DNA from: Deltaproteobacteria bacterium
Lineage (GTDB): Bacteria > Desulfobacterota > Binatia > UBA12015
NCBI GenBank assembly: GCA_016874715.1
Contig: VGTK01000002.1
Span: 1-64,000 of the forward strand
Length of the DNA stretch: 64,000 nucleotides
Direction of reading: 5' to 3'
The translations under genes and the position numbers were made by a program. Below are positions 59,246 to 64,000 of the stretch, piece after piece (position 1 is the stretch's first letter; every line of letters starts with the position of its first letter). The notes beneath the pieces were generated by a model. That model made no database searches and had not been told where the DNA came from. It saw nothing but the letters and a program-made list of their open reading frames with translations.

Positions 59246-59883
59246 GCGAGTCCACCACCGAGATTCGTGCATCGCTGCGCGCCGCCGACGGCGGCAGCAA
59301 GGGCGACATCACGCTGCCGGGCCTGTTCGGCGAGAAGCCGCGTGACCACCTCGTATACGAGGTGGTCCACATGCAGCAGGCGAGCCGCCGGGCGGGTACG
59401 CACGCGACCAAGACACGCGCGTTCGTGTCCGGCGGCGGCGCGAAGCCGTGGCGCCAGAAGGGCACCGGTCGTGCGCGCTCGGGCAGCAACCGCTCGCCGA
59501 TCTGGGCGGGCGGCGCGACGGTGTTCGGGCCCCAGCCGCGCGACTACGGCTATCGGGTTCCTGCAAAGGCTCGCCGGGTGGCGCTCCGCTCCGTGCTTGC
59601 GGACCGTCAGCGCAGCGGGGCGCTCACCGTCGTCGATCGCATCGAGCTGGCGGAGGCCAAGACCAAGCGCGTCGTCGAGATGCTGGGAGCTCTCGGGCTC
59701 ACCGGCAGCGTGCTGATCGTCAGCAGGGACGAGAACGTCGCACTCGAGCGCGCTGCGCGGAACCTCAAGTCCGTCAAGGTGCTGCGCTCGGCCGGCGTCA
59801 ACGTCTACGACGTGCTCAAGCACCAGCACGTTCTCCTGACGCAGGACGCGGTGCAGGCGCTCGCCGAGAGGCTCGAGAAATGA
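59242..59883 (+). CDS. rplD: 50S ribosomal protein L4
   Basis: 213 residues with a GTG start overlapping the rplC stop (GTGA). L4 features: the extended loop [41 protein letters not shown], and the C-terminal nucleotide-binding-like fold. In E. coli L4 also controls the S10 operon at transcription and translation. Overlaps rplW (ATGA). Confidence 0.97.
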   Translation: MSESTTEIRASLRAADGGSKGDITLPGLFGEKPRDHLVYEVVHMQQASRRAGTHATKTRAFVSGGGAKPWRQKGTGRARSGSNRSPIWAGGATVFGPQPRDYGYRVPAKARRVALRSVLADRQRSGALTVVDRIELAEAKTKRVVEMLGALGLTGSVLIVSRDENVALERAARNLKSVKVLRSAGVNVYDVLKHQHVLLTQDAVQALAERLEK

Positions 59884-60170
59884 AGCACTACTCCGAGATC
59901 ATCCGCTCGCCGCTCATCACCGAGAAGGGCACGCTGGTCAACGAGCAGGCCAACCAGGTCCTGTTCCGTGTGGTGCGTGACGCCAACAAGGTCGAGATTC
60001 AGCGCGCGGTCGAGCAGTTCTTCAACGTCAAGGTCGTCAAGGTTCGGACGGTGAACGTTCTCGGCAAGACGCGCCGCGTGGGCCGGTCGATGGGTCGCCG
60101 CTCCGACTGGAAGAAGGCGTATGTGACGCTCGCCGAAGGGCAGCGCATCGACTTCTTCGAGGGGGCGTGA
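59880..60170 (+). CDS. rplW: 50S ribosomal protein L23
   Basis: 96 residues starting [18 protein letters not shown] from the ATG overlapping the rplD stop. The [19 protein letters not shown] segment and the exposed loop are typical. L23 lies at the tunnel exit and binds trigger factor, whose gene is at 29.7 kb, and SRP. Confidence 0.97.
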   Translation: MKHYSEIIRSPLITEKGTLVNEQANQVLFRVVRDANKVEIQRAVEQFFNVKVVKVRTVNVLGKTRRVGRSMGRRSDWKKAYVTLAEGQRIDFFEGA

Positions 60171-60997
60171 TGCGCAGCGCGGGTTACTTCAAGCCGACCT
60201 CTCCCGGTCGGCGCTTCCAGACCGGTCGCGATCTCGGAGCGGTTTCGTCGGCCAAGCCTCCCAAGGCGCTCACCGGCCCGCTGCACTCGACCGGTGGCCG
60301 CAACAACAACGGCCGCGTCACCACGCGCTACCGTGGCGGCGGCCACAAGCGGCGGTTCCGCCTGGTCGACTTCCGTCGTGACAAGCTGACGGTGCCGGCC
60401 AAGGTGGCGTCGATCGACTACGATCCGAACCGCTCGGCACACCTCGCACTCCTGAACTACGCGGACGGCGAGAAGCGCTACATCCTGGCACCGATCGGTC
60501 TGCAGGTCGGAGACACGGTGGTCGCCGGACCCGGAGCCGACATCAAGCCCGGCAACTCGCTGCAGCTCAAGGACATCCCGCTCGGCACGACGATCCACAA
60601 CATCGAGCTCACCGAGGGCCGTGGCGGACAGCTCGTCCGCAGCGCGGGCACCGCGGCGCAGCTGATGGCGAAGGAAGGCGACTACGCGCAGGTGAAGCTG
60701 CCCTCGGGGGAGCAACGGCGGGTGCGGATGGTGTGCTACGCCACCATCGGGCAGGTCGGCAACATCGCCCACGAGAACACGTCGCTCGGCAAGGCAGGCC
60801 GTACGCGCTGGCTGGGCCGCCGCCCGCACGTTCGCGGCATGGCCATGAACCCGGTCGACCACCCGCACGGTGGCGGCGAGGGCCGTTCCAAGGGCAACCA
60901 CCCGACGTCCCCCTGGGGAACGCCCACCAAGGGATACAAGACGCGCCGCAACAAGCGCACGACGAAGCTGATCGTGCAGCGACGGAAGAAGAAGTGA
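60170..60997 (+). CDS. rplB: 50S ribosomal protein L2
   Basis: 275 residues from ATG 60170 (TGATG overlap with rplW); a GTG three bases earlier adds one Met. Conserved [20 protein letters not shown] near the start and the C-terminal [20 protein letters not shown], which contains the His needed for peptidyl transferase activity in E. coli L2. It contacts both subunits. Confidence 0.98.
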   Translation: MRSAGYFKPTSPGRRFQTGRDLGAVSSAKPPKALTGPLHSTGGRNNNGRVTTRYRGGGHKRRFRLVDFRRDKLTVPAKVASIDYDPNRSAHLALLNYADGEKRYILAPIGLQVGDTVVAGPGADIKPGNSLQLKDIPLGTTIHNIELTEGRGGQLVRSAGTAAQLMAKEGDYAQVKLPSGEQRRVRMVCYATIGQVGNIAHENTSLGKAGRTRWLGRRPHVRGMAMNPVDHPHGGGEGRSKGNHPTSPWGTPTKGYKTRRNKRTTKLIVQRRKKK

Positions 60998-61008
60998 GGA
61001 GCGCCTAG

Positions 61009-61302
61009 ATGCCGCGTTCGGTCAAGAAGGGACCCTTCGTCGACGACCACCTCGTCAAGAAGGTCGATGCGATGAACTCCAGCGGCGAGAAGCGCGTCAT
61101 CCGGACGTGGTCGCGACGCTCGACGATCGTCCCCGACATGCTCGGTCACACGATCGCGGTCCACAACGGGCGCAAATTCATCCCCATGTTCGTCACCGAG
61201 AACATGGTGGGTCACAAGCTGGGCGAGTTCGCCCCCACGCGCACCTTCCACGGCCATTCGGGAGACCGAAAGTCCGACACGAAGGCCGCAGTCAAGCGCT
61301 GA
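61009..61302 (+). CDS. rpsS: 30S ribosomal protein S19
   Basis: 97 residues reading [20 protein letters not shown]. The [20 protein letters not shown] segment and the C-terminal [20 protein letters not shown] are typical. Binds in the 30S head next to S13. 11 bp after rplB. Confidence 0.98.
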   Translation: MPRSVKKGPFVDDHLVKKVDAMNSSGEKRVIRTWSRRSTIVPDMLGHTIAVHNGRKFIPMFVTENMVGHKLGEFAPTRTFHGHSGDRKSDTKAAVKR

Positions 61303-61309
61303 GGCAACG

Positions 61310-61642
61310 ATGGAAGTCCGAGCGAGAACCCGCTACATCCGGATCGCGCCACGCAAGGCACGGCTGGTCGTCGACCTCATCCGTGGCCGCAAGGTTGGTG
61401 AGGCGCTGTCCGTTCTGGACTTCACGCCGAAGAAGGCGGCCAGGCTCATCGCCAAGACGCTGCGCTCGGCCGTCGCCAACGCCGAGAACACCCAGAACGT
61501 GGATGTCGACCAGCTCTACGTGAAGAAGGCCTACGTGGACGAGGGCCCGACCCAGAAGCGCACGCTGCCGCGTGCCCAGGGCCGCGCCACCCGGATCTTG
61601 AAGCGCACCAGTCACGTCACCGTCGTGGTCGACGAGCGGTAG
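61310..61642 (+). CDS. rplV: 50S ribosomal protein L22
   Basis: 110 residues starting [21 protein letters not shown]22 signatures [19 protein letters not shown] and the tunnel-lining hairpin between [20 protein letters not shown] are wild-type, the loop where macrolide resistance changes occur. Ends HVTVVVDER. Confidence 0.98.
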   Translation: MEVRARTRYIRIAPRKARLVVDLIRGRKVGEALSVLDFTPKKAARLIAKTLRSAVANAENTQNVDVDQLYVKKAYVDEGPTQKRTLPRAQGRATRILKRTSHVTVVVDER

Positions 61643-61649
61643 GAAGCAA

Positions 61650-62312
61650 ATGGGACACAAGACTCACCCGAAGGGGTTCCGCGTCGGCGTCATCGAGACC
61701 TGGGAGTCTCGCTGGTTCGCGAAGCGCGATTACGCCGAGCTGCTGCACGAGGACATCCGGGTGCGGCGCTTCCTGAAGAAGCGGCTGTATCACGCTGGAA
61801 TCTCGAAGATCGAGATCGAACGCGCGGCCAACAAGGCCAAGGTGAACATCCACACTGCCCGCCCCGGCATCGTGATCGGCAAGAAGGGCGCCGAGATCGA
61901 GAAGCTGAAGGCCGAGCTGAACAAGCTCATGGGCAAGGAGACCTACATCAACATCATCGAGGTGCGCCGGCCCGACATCGACGCGCAGCTCGTCGCCGAG
62001 AACGTTGGCCTGCAGCTCGAGCGCCGCGTCGCGTTCCGGCGCGCGATGAAAGAGGCGGTTGCGCGCGCCATGCGCATGGGCGCCCAGGGCGTCCGCATCC
62101 AGTGCTCGGGCCGCCTCGGCGGTGCCGAGATCGCGCGTCGCGAGTGGTACCGTGAAGGTCGCGTCCCCCTGCACACGCTGCGCGCCGACATCAGCTACGG
62201 CTTCGCCGAGGCCAAGACCACCTACGGGGTGATCGGCATCAAGGCGTGGGTGATGCGTGGTGACGTGCTCTCGCGCGAGGAGGAGCAGCAGCGTCAGGCC
62301 GTCGGGGCCTGA
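61650..62312 (+). CDS. rpsC: 30S ribosomal protein S3
   Basis: 220 residues starting [20 protein letters not shown]. The N-terminal KH domain has the GxxG-type loop in [17 protein letters not shown]; the C-terminal half has [21 protein letters not shown] and the [20 protein letters not shown] motif. It lines the mRNA entry with S4 and S5. Seven bp after rplV. Confidence 0.98.
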   Translation: MGHKTHPKGFRVGVIETWESRWFAKRDYAELLHEDIRVRRFLKKRLYHAGISKIEIERAANKAKVNIHTARPGIVIGKKGAEIEKLKAELNKLMGKETYINIIEVRRPDIDAQLVAENVGLQLERRVAFRRAMKEAVARAMRMGAQGVRIQCSGRLGGAEIARREWYREGRVPLHTLRADISYGFAEAKTTYGVIGIKAWVMRGDVLSREEEQQRQAVGA

Positions 62313-62327
62313 GGCGAGGCAGAGGTC

Positions 62328-62744
62328 ATGCTATCCCCGAAGCGAGTCAAATTCAGGAAGCAGCACAAGAGCCGCAACCCTGGTACCGCGTACCGTGGTG
62401 CGACGCTGGCCTTCGGCGACTACGGCTTGAAGGCGATGGACCGCGGCTGGCTGACCGCCAGGCAGCTCGAGGCCGCGCGTATCGCGCTCACGCGCCACAT
62501 CAAGCGTGGCGGTCGCGTCTGGATCCGCGTGTTCCCCGACAAGCCGATCACCAAGAAGCCCGCCGAGACCCGCATGGGCAAGGGCAAGGGCTCGCCGGAG
62601 CTCTGGGTGTGCGTCATCAAGCCGGGCCGGATGATCTTCGAGATGGAGGGTGTCGACCGTGCGGTGGCTAAGGAGGCGTTCCGCCTCGCCGCACACAAGA
62701 TGGCCATCCCGACTCAGTTCGTGGAGCGACACCATGCGGCTTAG
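62328..62744 (+). CDS. rplP: 50S ribosomal protein L16
   Basis: 138 residues starting [20 protein letters not shown]. The [20 protein letters not shown] and [18 protein letters not shown] signatures are intact; the conserved Arg reading in this latter loop is the position hydroxylated in E. coli L16. Its last 11 bases overlap rpmC. Confidence 0.98.
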   Translation: MLSPKRVKFRKQHKSRNPGTAYRGATLAFGDYGLKAMDRGWLTARQLEAARIALTRHIKRGGRVWIRVFPDKPITKKPAETRMGKGKGSPELWVCVIKPGRMIFEMEGVDRAVAKEAFRLAAHKMAIPTQFVERHHAA

Positions 62745-62934
62745 AGAGCTTCGCGAACTCGGTGCAGAGGAACTCGCGCAGAAGGAGCGCGACTTCCGTG
62801 AGGAGATGTTCCGTCTCCGCCTGCGCGGCGCGACCGGACAGATCGAGAACAAGATGAAGGCGCGGCTGGTGCGCCGCGACCTCGCTCGCGTGCTGACCCT
62901 TCAGCGCGAGCGTGCGACGGGAGCGAGGCGCTAG
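62734..62934 (+). CDS. rpmC: 50S ribosomal protein L29
   Basis: 66 residues reading [20 protein letters not shown] and ending RATGARR. Two antiparallel helices with [20 protein letters not shown], the L29 signature. It lies at the tunnel exit beside L23. Starts inside the end of rplP in another frame. Confidence 0.96.
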   Translation: MRLRELRELGAEELAQKERDFREEMFRLRLRGATGQIENKMKARLVRRDLARVLTLQRERATGARR

Positions 62935-62936
62935 AC

Positions 62937-63209
62937 ATGACGACCGGGGAACAGTCGACGGGACAGCGGAAGCACCGTTCGGGAGTCGTGTTCTCGAACA
63001 AGATGGACAAGACGGTGGTCGTTCTCGTGGAGCGACTCGTCAAGCACCCGAAGTACAAGAAGTACCTGCGGGTGCGAAAGAAGTTCAAGGCACACGACGA
63101 GCGCAACGCGTGCAACGTCGGCGACCGGGTCGAGATCATCGAGACGCGCCCGCTGTCGCGCGAGAAGCGTTGGGCCGTTCTCTCGATTCTCAAGAAGGCC
63201 CAGGGCTGA
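62937..63209 (+). CDS. rpsQ: 30S ribosomal protein S17
   Basis: 90 residues starting [21 protein letters not shown]17 core: [38 protein letters not shown], and [20 protein letters not shown]-fold protein binding 16S rRNA early in assembly. Two bp after rpmC. Confidence 0.98.
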   Translation: MTTGEQSTGQRKHRSGVVFSNKMDKTVVVLVERLVKHPKYKKYLRVRKKFKAHDERNACNVGDRVEIIETRPLSREKRWAVLSILKKAQG

Positions 63210-63228
63210 ACGGCGGTCGAGGCAAGAC

Positions 63229-63597
63229 ATGATCCAGACGGAAACCGTACTCGACGTGGCCGACAACTCCGGCGCCCGCAAGGTGCTTTGCATCAAGGTG
63301 CTCGGCGGCAGCCGCCGGCGCTATGCGTCGCTCGGCGACGTCATCGTGGGGTCGGTCAAGGAAGCGACCCCGAACTCCAAGGTGAAGAAGGGCGACGTCG
63401 TCAAGGCGGTCGTGGTCCGGACCGCGAAGGAAGTGGGGCGCCCGGATGGCTCCTACGTCCGCTTCGACAACAACTCGGCAGTCCTGATCGACAAGGAAGG
63501 CGAGCCGGTCGGCACCCGCATCTTCGGCCCGATCGCGCGAGAGCTTCGCGCGAAGCGCTTCATGAAGATCGTGTCGCTCGCGCCGGAAGTCATCTGA
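63229..63597 (+). CDS. rplN: 50S ribosomal protein L14
   Basis: 122 residues starting [20 protein letters not shown]. The L14 signature in this start, the [20 protein letters not shown] segment and [20 protein letters not shown] are typical. It faces the small subunit and binds L19. Confidence 0.98.
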   Translation: MIQTETVLDVADNSGARKVLCIKVLGGSRRRYASLGDVIVGSVKEATPNSKVKKGDVVKAVVVRTAKEVGRPDGSYVRFDNNSAVLIDKEGEPVGTRIFGPIARELRAKRFMKIVSLAPEVI

Positions 63598-63631
63598 AGG
63601 CGCGGGCGAGGAAGGCTCGAGAGAAGGTCCC

Positions 63632-64000
63632 ATGAGTGCTCTGACGAAGAACCGGGCGGGTAGCGGCGTTCGACCGGCCCGCATCCCGACCCGCCTCAAG
63701 AAGGGCGACACCGTGCTCGTGATCGCGGGCAAGGAGCGCGGCAAGACCGGCAAGATCCTGCGCATGATCGCGGAGAAGAATCGAGCGACGGTCGAGCGCC
63801 TGAACATGGTGAAGCGCCATCGCAAGGGCAGCAACGCGCAGTCCGTGGGCGGGATCGTGGAGAAGGAGTCGCCGCTCCACCTCTCGAACCTCATGCTCGT
63901 CTGCGACCGCTGCAACAAGCCCACGCGCGGCGGCTCGAAGGTGCTCGAGAACGGCAACGTCGCCCGCCGCTGCCATCGCTGCGGCGAGGTCTCCGAGCGT
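63632..64000 (+). CDS. rplX: 50S ribosomal protein L24, 3' end cut by window edge
   Basis: 123 codons to the window end with no stop yet. After [20 protein letters not shown] comes the KOW motif [19 protein letters not shown] and [10 protein letters not shown]...[13 protein letters not shown], typical of L24. The end adds two zinc-knuckle pairs, CDRC and CHRC, then GEVSER. The family initiates 50S assembly near the tunnel exit. The cysteine ribbon is seen in part of the family. Confidence 0.96.
   Translation, partial: MSALTKNRAGSGVRPARIPTRLKKGDTVLVIAGKERGKTGKILRMIAEKNRATVERLNMVKRHRKGSNAQSVGGIVEKESPLHLSNLMLVCDRCNKPTRGGSKVLENGNVARRCHRCGEVSER

Overview
The window is GC-rich (roughly two thirds G+C) chromosomal DNA from a Gram-negative bacterium. 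Adjacent lptG and lptF genes imply an LPS-containing outer membrane. The translation genes follow the usual order: secE-nusG-rplK-rplA-rplJ-rplL-rpoB-rpoC, then rpsL-rpsG-fusA-tuf, then the S10 operon. Secreted proteins carry myxobacterial-type CGDG...CDDGN cysteine repeats (DUF4215/TIGR02232-like). Together this suggests a deltaproteobacterial-type lineage, possibly Binatia-like. That placement is an inference from gene style; no tree was run. Three genes in the first 15 kb are broken. Two of the lesions in one gene are clean single-base losses, which fits either recent decay or assembly error in a metagenome-derived contig.

Accessory left part (1-29 kb). It opens with penicillin-binding protein 1C, a small Cys/Trp-rich protein and a TVP38-type membrane protein. 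A decayed D-cysteine desulfhydrase/ACC deaminase relic overlaps a zinc-ribbon EI24 membrane protein. Next come a secreted thioester-domain (TQXA-like) protein broken by two frameshifts and a secreted beta-helix protein; both carry the cysteine repeats. A leftward cluster then encodes a ferredoxin, a DUF1614 membrane protein with an in-frame TGA, a GH116 glucosidase, an alpha/beta hydrolase and an NTF2-like protein. A rightward pair (gluconate dehydrogenase subunit 3-like plus GMC oxidoreductase) meets a bifunctional APH-like/P-loop kinase head-on, followed by a cytochrome c. A three-gene overlapping operon encodes a DUF4912 protein with two very different repeat blocks, a GH57 glucan branching enzyme and glycogen synthase. 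A leftward MacAB-type exporter (adaptor, ATPase, two permeases) and a universal stress protein end this part.

Housekeeping right part (29-64 kb). tRNA-Leu is followed by three 54-bp tandem repeats. Then come the proteostasis block tig-clpP-clpX-lon, an HU/IHF-type gene, tRNA-Val, tRNA-Asp, rplM-rpsI, leftward lptF-lptG and rlmB. The array tRNA-Thr, -Tyr, -Gly, -Thr, rpmG, tRNA-Trp leads into secE-nusG-rplKAJL, a strong terminator, rpoBC, a near-consensus sigma70-type promoter on the rpoC stop codon, the str operon, and the S10/spc operon to rplX, which runs off the end. A tuf copy, common between tRNA-Thr(GGT) and rpmG/tRNA-Trp in related layouts, is absent.

The features I would look at first are: (1) the DUF4912 protein, with six 30-bp perfect-period repeats and about 13 octapeptide [GA]ASE repeats, translationally coupled to glycogen genes; (2) the thioester-domain plus Cys-repeat surface protein; and (3) tandem duplications sitting on the 3' ends of genes and including stop codons or a tRNA 3' end (tRNA-Leu, rplA, rpsJ, and a degenerate set at 9.5 kb).
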